Source of the DNA: Rhizobium binae
Lineage (GTDB): Bacteria > Pseudomonadota > Alphaproteobacteria > Rhizobiales > Rhizobiaceae
Assembly (NCBI RefSeq): GCF_017357225.1
Contig: NZ_CP071607.1
Coordinates: 310,001-374,000 of the forward strand
Direction of reading: 5' to 3'
Length of the DNA stretch: 64,000 nt
Below are positions 1-10,005 of this stretch, in pieces. Numbering within the stretch: position 1 is the first letter of the stretch; every line of letters starts with the position of its first letter. Below the pieces are notes generated by a model, which worked only from the letters and a program-made list of their open reading frames with translations, made no database searches and was not told the DNA's origin. The translations under genes were made by a program, and so were the position numbers.

Positions 1-1265
<1,265 letters not shown>

Positions 1266-1311
1266 GGTATGCGGCGCATTTTGCTTCCGGGCGACACTTA
1301 CATGTGCGCGA

Positions 1312-2241
1312 TCAAGCCGCCTTTGCTTGCGGCTTGGCAGCCTTGACGCGTGTTATGCTGCGGCGGCCGTCGATGCTGACGGGAACATCGCCATCAACGG
1401 TGGCACGGCGCACGACGCGGTGTTGGTCGCCATAGTCGTTGACGGCATAATGCTGGGTGGCGCGATTATCCCAGATCGCGACATCGCCGGCTCTCCAGCG
1501 CCAGCGCACGGTATTTTCCGGGGCGGTGACGTAAGACTGGAAGACCTCGTAGAGTTTGGCTGAGTCGCTCTTCGAAACGCCGACCAGGCGCTGAACGAAG
1601 TTGCCGAGCAGCAGCGATCTTTCGCCGGTTTCCGGATGGACACGCACGACCGGATGCTCGGTCTCGTAGATGGTCGAGGTGAAAACCTCCTCGAAATGCT
1701 TCTTCTCTTCGGCGGTGGCGCGAGGGCGCACGGCAGCGTAGTCATAGGCATTGCTGTGAATGGCCCACAGATTCTCCGCCAGCAGTTTCAGCGGCGCCGG
1801 CAGGCTTTCATAGGCCGCATGGGTATTGGACCAGATCGTGTCGCCGCCGGATGCCGGGATGACGACGCCGCGAAGCACGGAGAATTTGGGATAGGCGTCG
1901 ACGAAGGTGACGTCGGTGTGCCACTGGTCCGCTCTGCCGCCGCCACGGCTGGAATCGAGATTGAGGATGGAGGCCGTGCCGGCGACCGGTCCCTGCGTCG
2001 GATGCGGCACGAGATCGCCGAGGCGGCGCGCGAAGGCTTCCTGGGCGGAATCGTCGAGATGCCCCTGATCGCGAAAGAAGATGACCTTGTGCTGCAGGAG
2101 AAGCTGGTTGATGGCTGCCACCGTTGCATCCGAAAGCGCTCCGCCGAGGCGGATGCCTTTGATTTCGGCTCCGACACGGCCGGTCAGCGGGACGACGTCG
2201 GACTCGGGAATGATCTGATTGACAAGAACCGGATTGCTCAT
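1312..2241 (-). CDS. TauD/TfdA-family 2-oxoglutarate-dependent dioxygenase
   Basis: Fe(II)/2-oxoglutarate dioxygenase of about 309 residues, the usual TauD length. The iron-binding facial triad is visible as H and D in QWHTDVTF and the distal H in DQHRVVRR, whose arginine should hold 2-oxoglutarate. The open frame extends further upstream, but ATG at 2241 is preceded by AGGAG at a good distance and gives the normal N-terminus (MSNPVL). Substrate cannot be read from the sequence; taurine, alkylsulfonates and aryloxyalkanoates are all possible. No sulfonate transporter sits beside it. An AT-rich palindrome lies upstream. Confidence 0.87.
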   Translation of the reverse strand: MSNPVLVNQIIPESDVVPLTGRVGAEIKGIRLGGALSDATVAAINQLLLQHKVIFFRDQGHLDDSAQEAFARRLGDLVPHPTQGPVAGTASILNLDSSRGGGRADQWHTDVTFVDAYPKFSVLRGVVIPASGGDTIWSNTHAAYESLPAPLKLLAENLWAIHSNAYDYAAVRPRATAEEKKHFEEVFTSTIYETEHPVVRVHPETGERSLLLGNFVQRLVGVSKSDSAKLYEVFQSYVTAPENTVRWRWRAGDVAIWDNRATQHYAVNDYGDQHRVVRRATVDGDVPVSIDGRRSITRVKAAKPQAKAA

Positions 2242-2352
2242 GGAAATCTCCTGTTGATTTGGAAGAAGTCGGCAGGTCATGCGCCCAAGGATGCATCCAT
2301 TGGGCGTTCGAATTCTCGGTGCTGAAGTCGACAAGGCTATGGAACCGTATAA

Positions 2353-2369
2353 TCTATAAAATATATAGA
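2353..2369. promoter_or_regulatory. AT-rich palindrome upstream of the dioxygenase gene
   Basis: TCTATA and TATAGA arms separated by 5 bp, in the 295-bp gap between the divergent dioxygenase and AhpD-like genes. The surrounding AT-rich stretch is the likeliest promoter region of either gene. A regulator site is inferred from symmetry and position only; no regulator gene adjoins. Confidence 0.3.
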
Positions 2370-2536
2370 CAATAATTTCTAATCTTGCCTGTTTTCGTGG
2401 AACAGCCGCTGCGATTTCCTCGCCGGCAGGGAGGCTGGCGGCCATGGCCGTTTCTTCGTATCTTCCGCCGGCGGCGTGGGAGCGCCGAGCAATGTCATGC
2501 TTGAGGCCGTAGAGCGGCGCCGGAAAGGAACTTTCG

Positions 2537-2944
2537 ATGGCAACAGTCAAACTTCTGTCGGATCAAGAGGCCGCAGCCATTCCAGCCGTGCAAGCCGTGT
2601 TCGATGACATCAGGACGACACGCAAGACCGATTTCATCAACAATTTCTGGCGGGCTCTTGCAAACGATCCCGCAAATCTCAAGCGGGTATGGGAGGCGCT
2701 CAAATCGGTCATGACCGTCGAAGGCGCCATCGATCCGTTGACGCGCGAGATGATTTACATTGCGGTATCAACGGCCAATGCGTGCCAGTACTGCATTCAA
2801 TCCCACACCGCAGCCGCCCGGTCGCGCGGCATGACCGATGCCCAGCACGGCGAACTCCTGACGATCATCGGGCTTGCCGCGCAGACAAACCATCTCGCCC
2901 TCGCCATGCAGGTTCCGCCCGATCCGGAGTTCGAGGTTCGGTAA
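2537..2944 (+). CDS. Carboxymuconolactone decarboxylase / AhpD-like protein
   Basis: Small helical protein of 135 residues with the AhpD core: acidic residues in REMIYIAVSTANACQYCIQS and the motif CxxC followed by SHT, the redox-active cysteine pair with its proton-relay histidine. Family members act as alkylhydroperoxidase partners or as small decarboxylases; the CQYC pair favours a peroxidase-like thiol role. A GGAAAGGA ribosome site precedes the ATG. It starts back-to-back with the dioxygenase, so a shared control region is possible. Confidence 0.85.
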   Translation: MATVKLLSDQEAAAIPAVQAVFDDIRTTRKTDFINNFWRALANDPANLKRVWEALKSVMTVEGAIDPLTREMIYIAVSTANACQYCIQSHTAAARSRGMTDAQHGELLTIIGLAAQTNHLALAMQVPPDPEFEVR

Positions 2945-3130
2945 GGGACCTGCCGCGCATTAGTACGTCGCAACTTGCTTGGTTTTATGCAGCGTTAAAT
3001 TGTTAATGTGGCGTGATCCATTGACGGGGACTCGCGGCCAGGACCATGCCAACAATCGCGGTGTGCTGTCGCCATCGCCATAGAATGGCGCAGCGAGGCA
3101 ATGTCGAAAGCTGGCATCGCCGATCTTAAG

Positions 3131-3478
3131 CTACTTCTCTTCCAGTATTTTCACCGGCCGATCCCATTGGATGAGCACGACACAGCCGGTGTCGCTCCAG
3201 ACCGAGTGTTCGGTGCCGGGCGCATTGACGATATAGCTGCCCCTGGCGTAATCGCCCGCCTCGTCGGATTGTACGCCATCGAGAACGAGAATGGTTTCAA
3301 GTCCTTCATGCCTGTGGCGCGGAACGCTGGCGCCGGCCTCGTATTTCAGGAGCGCCACGCCCGGCTGGTCGTCCTCGAAGGGACGGATCCAGTGGATCGT
3401 CACCTGATCGCGGAAGGGGCCGAACTCCAGTTCCTTCCAGCCGCCCGACGTCAGAAGTTCACGGGTTGTTTCAGGCAT
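3131..3478 (-). CDS. Cupin-domain protein
   Basis: About 115 residues with one small beta-barrel cupin: motif 1 around SVPRHRHEGLETILVLDG and motif 2 around NAPGTEHSVWS, with histidines and a glutamate able to bind a metal. The chosen ATG (MPETTREL) overlaps the stop of the upstream cysteine hydrolase by 8 bp and has GGAAAG ahead of it; an earlier in-frame ATG at 3508 would overlap far more. It is the last gene of the biuret-type operon. Function is unknown; single cupins near amidohydrolases may be small isomerases or metal-dependent hydrolases, or may bind the substrate. Confidence 0.8.
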   Translation of the reverse strand: MPETTRELLTSGGWKELEFGPFRDQVTIHWIRPFEDDQPGVALLKYEAGASVPRHRHEGLETILVLDGVQSDEAGDYARGSYIVNAPGTEHSVWSDTGCVVLIQWDRPVKILEEK

Positions 3479-4139
3479 GGGCGATGCTTTCCAAAATGTC
3501 GTCGACATGGGCGGTCCAGCCGACGATCGCGCCCTGGGCGCGGATCATGGCGATGGCGGCGGCCTTGAACTCGGGAAAATAGCTTTCCGTCGCTTCCTCG
3601 GCGAGCAAGCACTCATAGCCGCGGTCGTTCGCCTCGCGCATGGTCGTCTGTACGCAGACCTCGGTGGTCACGCCGGCAAAGACCAGTTGCTTGATGCCCT
3701 TTCGCTGCAGCACCTCTCCGAGACCAGTTGCATAGAAGGCGCCTTTGCCGGGTTTTTCGACGACCACTTCGCCGTCGATCGGCGCAAGCTCCGGCAGGAT
3801 CGCCGTTCCCGGCTCGCCTGCGATGAGGATGCGGCCCATGGGGCCTTCGTCGCCGATCCTGAGCCTGGGATTGCCGCGGTCGCGTTTCGCCGGCGGCAGA
3901 TCCGAGAGGTCGGGCCGGTGGCATTCCATCGTATGGATGACAGTCAGGCCGGCATTGCGGAAGCCCTGAATGAGGCGTTTGACATCGGGCACGATCTTGC
4001 CGATGCGGCTGACGTCGTTGCCGAGGCTTGCGCCGAAGCCGCCGGGTTCGGCGAAATCCCGCTGCATATCGATGACGATAAGGGCAAGCTGACCGTGCTT
4101 CACCGGGAAAGCGAAGGGTTCTGCCTTGATTTCGGCCAT
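3471..4139 (-). CDS. Isochorismatase-family cysteine hydrolase (amidohydrolase)
   Basis: Second member of the isochorismatase-like family in this operon, 222 residues. The catalytic triad is visible: D24 in VIDMQRDF, K132 in KPGKGAF and C162 in VTTEVCVQTT, after the pattern of RutB and biuret hydrolase. It shares with the upstream biuH the HRPDL, GEPG and KPGKG segments but is clearly divergent. The ATG overlaps the stop of the ATPase gene by one base (TGATG), so translation is coupled. By context it should attack an amide of a related small ureide (triuret, carboxybiuret or allophanate-like). That substrate is inferred, not seen. Confidence 0.86.
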   Translation of the reverse strand: MAEIKAEPFAFPVKHGQLALIVIDMQRDFAEPGGFGASLGNDVSRIGKIVPDVKRLIQGFRNAGLTVIHTMECHRPDLSDLPPAKRDRGNPRLRIGDEGPMGRILIAGEPGTAILPELAPIDGEVVVEKPGKGAFYATGLGEVLQRKGIKQLVFAGVTTEVCVQTTMREANDRGYECLLAEEATESYFPEFKAAAIAMIRAQGAIVGWTAHVDDILESIAHA

Positions 4140-5689
4140 CAATGATGCCCCGCCATGTGGGCGCCGATCACGGCGATATCGGCCGCGCGCGCCGGTGTCT
4201 CGTAAACCAGCCTGCCTTCGGAAATGACCATGATGCGGTCGGACATCTCCAGCAACTCGTCGAGGTCTTCGGAGAGCAGCAGCACGGCCGTGCCGGAATT
4301 GCGGGCCTTCATGATGCGGGCCCGAATTTCGGCGACAGCCGAGAAGTCGAGGCCGAAACAGGGATTCGAGACGATCAGCAGGTCCACCTCGCCGGTCAGT
4401 TCGCGGGCGAGCACGGCGCGCTGCACGTTGCCGCCTGAAAGTGCCGCGATCGGCGAGGAAGAGGAGGCGGTCTTCACCTTGAAGTCCGAAATCAGTGCCG
4501 CCGCCCGCTTTTTCATCTTGCCCTTGTTCAGCCAGATTGCATCCTTGCCGTCCGCCTTCAGGTCGAAGGTTCGGAAGGCGAGATTTTCGCTGACCGTCAT
4601 GCGCGGGGCGCAGGCGTTCTGCAGCGGCTCCTCCGGGATGAAGCGGACATTGTTCCTGCGGGTCTCGGAGCGCGTCGCGCCATAGGTCTGGCCATTGACG
4701 CTCACGCTGCCGCTGTCGGCCGGCCGCTGGCCGGCAAGGATCTCCGTCAGCTCTTTCTGACCATTGCCCGAAATGCCGGCAATGCCGACGATCTCGCCGG
4801 AGCGGACCATGAGATTGTCGATCGCAATGGTCTTGAGGCCAGAGCGGTCCGGCGCCTTGACCTGCTCCACCGCAAGGACGGGCCTGGCGTTTTCGGAGAC
4901 GGGAACGCGGCTGTCGAGTTCTGCAAGCTTCACGTCACCGATCATCATGGCGGCCATCTCCGATGTCGAGAGGTCGCCGACCTTGCCGGTCCCGACCAGC
5001 CTGCCGCGCCGCAGGACCGAGACGGCATCGGCGAATTTCGTCACCTCATGGAACTTGTGCGAAATCATCAGAACGGTCAATTCGCCGCGCTCGGTCATTC
5101 CCCGGATGAGACCGAGCATCTCATCGGCTTCGGCAGGGGTCAGAACCGAGGTCGGTTCGTCGAGAACGAGAAAGGAGCGGCCGAGATAGAGCTGCTTGAC
5201 GATCTCCAGCTTCTGCTTCTCGCCGGCGGCGAGCTCGCTCACGGGGCGGTCCAGCGGGATCGTGAACGGCATCCGTTCCATGAAGGCGGCAAGGTCCTTC
5301 CGCTCCTTCGCCCAGTTGATGATGGCCGGTACTTCGGCGCGGCTGATGACAAGGTTTTCGGCGCCGGTCAGCGACGGGACGAACGTGAAGTGCTGATAGA
5401 CCATGCCGAGGCCATAGATGGCGGCGTCTTTGGGTGAGGCGATGACCACTTCGCGGCCGTCGACGGAAAGCGCGCCCGCGGTGGCGTGGTAGAAGCCCAT
5501 GATGCATTTGACGAGGGTCGATTTGCCGGCGCCATTTTCGCCGAGCAAAGCGTGGAAGCTGCCGGCGGGCACCTTGATCGAGACATGGTCGAGCGCCGTG
5601 AAGCTGCCGAAGCGCATCGTCATGTCGAGCGTATCGATGCCGACGGCCCTGCCGGCCTGTGGGAGAGGCGTGTCGCGGACCGTGCTCAT
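4139..5689 (-). CDS. ABC transporter twin ATP-binding protein (BMP/nucleoside type)
   Basis: Energises the adjoining two-permease transporter. It has two fused ABC domains in 516 residues. The first has an intact Walker A (GENGAGKST), signature region LAAGEKQ and Walker B ending LDEPTSVL. The second has GISGNGQKE in place of Walker A, an intact LSGGNVQR signature and a reduced Walker B (VSNPCFGLD). This asymmetry is normal for sugar and nucleoside importers of the RbsA/YufO kind. ATG overlaps the biuH stop as ATGA. The position of the ATPase between two hydrolase genes shows that transport and hydrolysis are made together. Confidence 0.92.
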   Translation of the reverse strand: MSTVRDTPLPQAGRAVGIDTLDMTMRFGSFTALDHVSIKVPAGSFHALLGENGAGKSTLVKCIMGFYHATAGALSVDGREVVIASPKDAAIYGLGMVYQHFTFVPSLTGAENLVISRAEVPAIINWAKERKDLAAFMERMPFTIPLDRPVSELAAGEKQKLEIVKQLYLGRSFLVLDEPTSVLTPAEADEMLGLIRGMTERGELTVLMISHKFHEVTKFADAVSVLRRGRLVGTGKVGDLSTSEMAAMMIGDVKLAELDSRVPVSENARPVLAVEQVKAPDRSGLKTIAIDNLMVRSGEIVGIAGISGNGQKELTEILAGQRPADSGSVSVNGQTYGATRSETRRNNVRFIPEEPLQNACAPRMTVSENLAFRTFDLKADGKDAIWLNKGKMKKRAAALISDFKVKTASSSSPIAALSGGNVQRAVLARELTGEVDLLIVSNPCFGLDFSAVAEIRARIMKARNSGTAVLLLSEDLDELLEMSDRIMVISEGRLVYETPARAADIAVIGAHMAGHH

Positions 5690-6387
5690 GGCAGCTGGCT
5701 CACGAGCGTTTGCGAATTTGAGACGGAGCCGAAGACGCCGCCCTGCATCTTCACCATCTTGATGGCGGCGAGATGGTTGCCGTAGTCGGTCGCGCCGCAG
5801 CAATCTTCCAGCAGCAGGCATTCGAAACCGCGGTCGTTGGCCTCGCGCATGGTGGTGGAGACGCAAACATCCGTGGTGATCCCGGTCAGGATGATGTTTG
5901 CGATGCGCTTCTGGTTGAGGATCAGTTCCAGGTCGGTGGCGCAGAAGGAACCCTTGCCCGGCTTGTCGATGATCGTCTCGCCTTCGATCGGATAAAGTTC
6001 GGGGATGATGTCCCATCCGGGTTCGCCGCGAGTCAGAATACGCCCGCAAGGGCCTGGATCGCCAATCCCTGCGCCGATGCGCTGCGAGCGCCAGCGTTTG
6101 TTGGCCGGCAGGTCGGCAAGGTCGGGCCGATGGCCTTCGCGCGTGTGGATGATGTGATAGCTCTTGTCGCGCATGGCGGCCAGCACACGTCTGATCGGCT
6201 CGATCGGCGCTTGGACGAGCGACAGGTCATAGCCCATGTGATCGACATAGCCGCCCTTGCCGCAGAAATCGGTCTGCATGTCGATGATGATGAGGGCGGT
6301 GTTGTCAGGCCTCAGATCGCCGTTATAGGGCCAGGCATAGGGGTCGGCGTCGATATAATGTCCTTTGGTTTCGACCATGGCGTCCAT
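5686..6387 (-). CDS. biuH: Biuret amidohydrolase
   Basis: Isochorismatase-family cysteine hydrolase that converts biuret to allophanate and ammonia. The 233-residue sequence follows, as I remember it, the structurally studied enzyme of R. leguminosarum bv. viciae 3841 almost throughout ([20 protein letters not shown], the [20 protein letters not shown] region, [19 protein letters not shown]). The catalytic residues fall at the published positions D36, K142 and C175. The gene lies inside a BMP-type ABC transporter operon. No cyanuric acid hydrolase or allophanate hydrolase is in the window, so the rest of an s-triazine route is elsewhere or absent. Confidence 0.93.
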   Translation of the reverse strand: MDAMVETKGHYIDADPYAWPYNGDLRPDNTALIIIDMQTDFCGKGGYVDHMGYDLSLVQAPIEPIRRVLAAMRDKSYHIIHTREGHRPDLADLPANKRWRSQRIGAGIGDPGPCGRILTRGEPGWDIIPELYPIEGETIIDKPGKGSFCATDLELILNQKRIANIILTGITTDVCVSTTMREANDRGFECLLLEDCCGATDYGNHLAAIKMVKMQGGVFGSVSNSQTLVSQLP

Positions 6388-6491
6388 CGTCTTCTTCTCC
6401 TATTCGCCTGTGAGTTTGAACGTGTCGCTGTGGTGACGCGGCCGTTCCGATCCGTTTGATGCGCAGGTGCCGGACATGCGCTGCTCCTTCC

Positions 6492-7418
6492 TCATTTCGT
6501 CAGCGACAACGCGCCCGGCGCACCCGAAAGCGCGCGGGTGGGCGAGGAGGTGGCGATCATGATGACGAGGGTGAGCACGTAGGGTGCGGCGTAGAAGAGA
6601 TAGTAGCCCTCGGTCACGCCGACCGATTGCAGTGCCGGGCCGAACGCGCCGGCGCCGCCGAAGAGCAGGGCGGCAAGAAAGCAGCCGATAGGATTCCATC
6701 TGGCGAAGATGACGAGGGCTACGGCCATCAGGCCCTGACCGGAGGAAATGCCTTCGTTCCAGGAGCCGGGATAATAGAGCGACAGATAGGCGCCGCCGAT
6801 CGCCGCCAGCGAACCGCCGGCCGCCGTGGCAAGCAGCCGCACGCGATCCGGATTGATGCCCATGGCGCGCGCTGCATCCGTACTGTCGCCGACGACGCGC
6901 AGGACGAGGCCGACCCGGGTGTTCTTGAACGCCCACCAGAGAAGGAAGGCGAGGGCGGCTCCGAGGAGGAACAGCACGTTGATGTTCAGCGCCGCCTGGA
7001 TCTGCGGCAGACTGGACCAGAAGCCGAGCGGAATTGCCGGCAGATGCGGCGCTGCCGGCTGGATGAAGGGCTTGCCGAGGAAGAAGGCGAGACCGAGGCC
7101 GAACTGCATCATGGCGATGCCGATCGCGATATCGTTGACCTTGGGCCATTTGCAGATCCAGCCGTGGACGAGGCCGAAGACCGCGCCTGTCGCCATGGCC
7201 GCGAGCACGCCGAGCCAGGGCGAATTGGTCATGACGGCGACGGCATAGGCTGTCATAGCGCCGAAGACGAGCGTGCCTTCGAGGCCGAGATTGATCCGGC
7301 CGGAGCGCTCGGTGATCGTCTCTCCCAGGCTGACGAAGATGAAAGGGGTGGACACGCGGATGGCGCCTGCAAGGATGGCGAGGGGCACGCCCCAGGCGCC
7401 GATGCCTGTCTCTTCCAT
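6492..7418 (-). CDS. ABC transporter permease (BMP type, second subunit)
   Basis: Inner-membrane permease of 308 residues with about eight to nine hydrophobic segments and the conserved family segment ETITERSGRINLGLEG near residues 32-47, typical of the YufQ/NupC-like partner in BMP-family importers. ATG overlaps the stop of the first permease by one base (TGATG). About 100 bp without a gene separate it from biuH; I see no strong terminator there. It should pair with the permease encoded just upstream. Confidence 0.9.
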   Translation of the reverse strand: MEETGIGAWGVPLAILAGAIRVSTPFIFVSLGETITERSGRINLGLEGTLVFGAMTAYAVAVMTNSPWLGVLAAMATGAVFGLVHGWICKWPKVNDIAIGIAMMQFGLGLAFFLGKPFIQPAAPHLPAIPLGFWSSLPQIQAALNINVLFLLGAALAFLLWWAFKNTRVGLVLRVVGDSTDAARAMGINPDRVRLLATAAGGSLAAIGGAYLSLYYPGSWNEGISSGQGLMAVALVIFARWNPIGCFLAALLFGGAGAFGPALQSVGVTEGYYLFYAAPYVLTLVIMIATSSPTRALSGAPGALSLTK

Positions 7419-8545
7419 CAGAGGCTCCTTTTCCAGAGGTCGGGATTGAAGATCTTGAAGCGGCCGTAGAAGGTCTCGCAGAAGAGGATGACGAGGAAGA
7501 GCATGCCCTGCAGCACCAGCACTGTGGCATCAGGCAGCCCCATGCGGCGCTGGATCAGGCCGCCCGAGGCGTCGATGCCGCCAAGCAGGATCGCCACCGG
7601 AATGATCGCCAGCGGATTGTGGCGGGCAAGGAAGGCGACGAGGATGCCGGTGTAGCCGTAGCCGGCAGCGAGCGAAGCATTGGCGCTGCCCTGGACGGCG
7701 GCGACCTCGATCATGCCGGCAAGCCCTGCGAAGCTGCCGGCGATCGCGGTGAAGCCGGCAATCAGCCTGCCCACGGGCAAGCCTTGAATCTGGGCCGCGC
7801 GCACATTGCCGCCGGCAATACGGGCGGCAAAGCCGTAGCTCGTCACTTCGATCAGGATCCAGGAGAGAATGCAGGCGACAATGCCGATGACAAGGCCCCA
7901 ATGCACGTCCATGCCGGGGATGTTGCCGAGCATGTACTCAGCCGGCAGCGGTTTGGTCGACGGCTTGTTGAGGCTTGCAGGATCGCGCAGCGGCCCTTCG
8001 ACGAACTGGTTCATCAAGGCGATGGCGATATAGGAGAGCAGCAGCGACGAGATGGTCTCGTTGACGCCGCGGTAGTGGCGCAGAAAACCGGCGAGGCCGA
8101 TCCAGATGCCGCCGACCACCATGGCAGCAATTCCCATGAGAACGAGCGTCAGCAAGACCGGCGCCGAACCCGCGAGGGGCATGGCCATGGCCGCGGCGGC
8201 AACGCCGCCCAGCACGACCGCTCCTTCCCCGCCGATGATGACGAGGCCGAGGCGGGCGGGCAGGGCGACGCAGAGTGCCGTCAGGAGAAGGGGTGCGGCA
8301 CGGCTCAAGCTGTTCTGCACCGAAAACCAGCTGCCGAAGCCGCCGGTATACATGAGCTGGAAAAGCACTGCCGGCGATTTGCCGATCGCCAGGATGAACA
8401 GGGAGAAGAGCGCAAGACCGATCAGGATGGCAGCAAGGCCGATGACAAGGGGTTCGGCCTTTCGCGCGATCCATTCGAGGATGGGACGCAGCGAAGCCGG
8501 GTTTTCGGCGATGGATATTGCGGGATCGTTGGCCTGGACGGTCAT
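7418..8545 (-). CDS. ABC transporter permease (BMP type, first subunit)
   Basis: Inner-membrane permease of 375 residues with some ten hydrophobic segments, the larger subunit of a BMP-type importer. Family-like segments include GEGAVVLGGVAAAAMA and NETISSLLLSYIAI. The ATG is preceded by GGGAGAAG, and the next gene begins at its stop. Together with the neighbouring permease, binding protein and twin ATPase it makes a complete importer. Confidence 0.9.
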   Translation of the reverse strand: MTVQANDPAISIAENPASLRPILEWIARKAEPLVIGLAAILIGLALFSLFILAIGKSPAVLFQLMYTGGFGSWFSVQNSLSRAAPLLLTALCVALPARLGLVIIGGEGAVVLGGVAAAAMAMPLAGSAPVLLTLVLMGIAAMVVGGIWIGLAGFLRHYRGVNETISSLLLSYIAIALMNQFVEGPLRDPASLNKPSTKPLPAEYMLGNIPGMDVHWGLVIGIVACILSWILIEVTSYGFAARIAGGNVRAAQIQGLPVGRLIAGFTAIAGSFAGLAGMIEVAAVQGSANASLAAGYGYTGILVAFLARHNPLAIIPVAILLGGIDASGGLIQRRMGLPDATVLVLQGMLFLVILFCETFYGRFKIFNPDLWKRSL

Positions 8546-8565
8546 GGCGCTTCTCCCTTCGCGGT

Positions 8566-9693
8566 TTATGCCGTGGACCCGACGACACCCTCGACCAGAT
8601 AGTTCATGCTTTCGAGCTCGATCGCGTCTTCGGCGTAGCTCTTGTCGGCGGTCACCACCGTGTTGCCCTGGTTGTCCTTGAGCGGTCCCTTGAAGACCGA
8701 GAAGCCGCCTTTCATCATCTCGGCATGGGTGGCCTCGAAGGCCTTGCGCCCGGCTTCGGAAACGCCGGGGCCGAGTGCGCTCATCTTGACGAAGCCGTCC
8801 TTCAGGCCGCCGCGCACGAAGTTGCCGAGCTTTTCGCCGGCCTGGGCCCTTTTGACGAAGTCGCTGTAGACGTTGCCCCAGGCCCATTCGGCACCGGTCA
8901 GGTACTTCTCGGGCGCGAGCGAGCTCTGGTTGGCGTGATAGCCGCAGACGAAGGCGCCGCGGCCGGCCGCCGTCTCGACGACGACCTTCGGGCTGTCGAC
9001 ATGGCAGGTGATGACATCGGCGCCTTGGTCGACCAATGCGTTGGTGGCTTCGGCCTCCTTGACGGCGAGCGACCATTCGCCGGTGAAGATCACCTGGCAG
9101 GTAATGGTCGGATCGACGGTGCGCGCGCCGAGCAGGAAGGCATTGATGTTCTGCAGCACCTGCGGGATCGGCTTGGCGGCGACGAAGCCGATCTTCTTGC
9201 TTTTCGTCGCATGGCCGGCCGCGATGCCGTTCAGATACTGGCCCTGAAAGATGTAACCGAAGTAAGAGCCGGTATTGGCCGGGTGCTTGCCCTCCTGCCA
9301 GAGGCCGCCGCAATGGCGGAACTGGGTATCGGGATATTTGGCGGCCATCGCCAGCATGTGCGGATCGAAGTAACCGAAGGAGGTCGGGAAAAGCAGAGCC
9401 GCGCCATCGAGGTTGATCATCGATTCCATCGTCTTCTGGACGTCGACCGTCTCCGGCACGTTCTCTTCCTCGACGACGGTGACTCCAGGCAGCGCCTTGA
9501 CGGCAGCAGCGCCCTCGGCATGCGCCTGGTTGTAGCCATAATCGTCCTTCGGACCGACATAGATGAATCCGACGGTAAGGGCGCCCTGGGCAAGGGCGCG
9601 CGAGGAGAGGAGGCCGGGCGCCGCGCCGGCGAGGGCAGCGGCAGCAGAAGCCTGAAGAAAAATGCGGCGGTTCATGGAAAGGAGTTTGATCAT
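8566..9693 (-). CDS. BMP-family substrate-binding protein
   Basis: Periplasmic solute receptor, 375 residues, first gene of the leftward operon. The start at 9693 has GGGGAG eight bases ahead; a second ATG at 9675 lacks one. The N-terminus reads NRRIFLQASAAAALAG, which fits a twin-arginine-like signal (RRxFLQ) and cleavage after SRALA. The mature part shows the BMP-type opening LTVGFIYVGPKDDYGYNQAH. The family binds purine nucleosides, guanine and similar flat nitrogen compounds; AtzT of the cyanuric acid pathway is a relative by family. The adjoining biuret hydrolase points to a small ureide or triazine ligand, which is inference. Confidence 0.9.
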   Translation of the reverse strand: MIKLLSMNRRIFLQASAAAALAGAAPGLLSSRALAQGALTVGFIYVGPKDDYGYNQAHAEGAAAVKALPGVTVVEEENVPETVDVQKTMESMINLDGAALLFPTSFGYFDPHMLAMAAKYPDTQFRHCGGLWQEGKHPANTGSYFGYIFQGQYLNGIAAGHATKSKKIGFVAAKPIPQVLQNINAFLLGARTVDPTITCQVIFTGEWSLAVKEAEATNALVDQGADVITCHVDSPKVVVETAAGRGAFVCGYHANQSSLAPEKYLTGAEWAWGNVYSDFVKRAQAGEKLGNFVRGGLKDGFVKMSALGPGVSEAGRKAFEATHAEMMKGGFSVFKGPLKDNQGNTVVTADKSYAEDAIELESMNYLVEGVVGSTA

Positions 9694-9743
9694 TGGAATG
9701 CTCCCCTTTATGGCGGTTCTGCCGGTTGATCGATTACGGGGAA

Positions 9744-9753
9744 GTGTATGCAA
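9744..9753 (+). promoter_or_regulatory. Candidate GntR operator, copy 1
   Basis: GTGTATGCAA, about 50 bp upstream of the binding-protein start. It shares all ten bases with the copy at 9823. Confidence 0.45.
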
Positions 9754-9822
9754 TGGCCGTGCCAGATATTAACAGATTGATTTGACGATATTAATTTTAA
9801 GGTCGTCCGACGGATGTTGTAA

Positions 9823-9832
9823 GTGTATGCAA
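9823..9832 (+). promoter_or_regulatory. Candidate GntR operator, copy 2
   Basis: GTGTATGCAA, identical to copy 1 and in the same orientation 79 bp away, near the middle of the divergent region. Confidence 0.45.
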
Positions 9833-9989
9833 TTTCCTGAAATCCAAGTATAAAATTTATGCAAAGCCTATAAAGTTGGCGATAATTTCACGTGCGACGA
9901 AGGGGTGCTTGCTTCCGGTTGCGAGCTAAGTCATTTTTTCAAATGAAAACAACGTATTGTTTCCATATTTGACTTTGTGTAGTGGGCAA

Positions 9990-10003
9990 TGCATGTGTAT
10001 GCA
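9990..10003. promoter_or_regulatory. Candidate GntR operator, copy 3 (palindromic)
   Basis: TGCAT-GTGT-ATGCA, a perfect 5-bp inverted repeat that ends three bases before the regulator's ATG, a position suited to autorepression. Confidence 0.5.
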
Positions 10004-10005
10004 GC

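Larger units (their letters stand above)
9694..10005. promoter_or_regulatory. Divergent control region of the biuret operon and its GntR gene
   Basis: About 310 bp without a gene. It carries three copies of GTGTATGCA (9744, 9823 and 9995) and a looser TTTATGCAAA near 9857. The third copy forms a palindrome TGCAT-N4-ATGCA that ends just before the GntR start codon. The region is AT-rich compared with its neighbours, as expected for promoters. That these are operators of the adjacent GntR protein is inferred from repetition and position. Confidence 0.6.
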
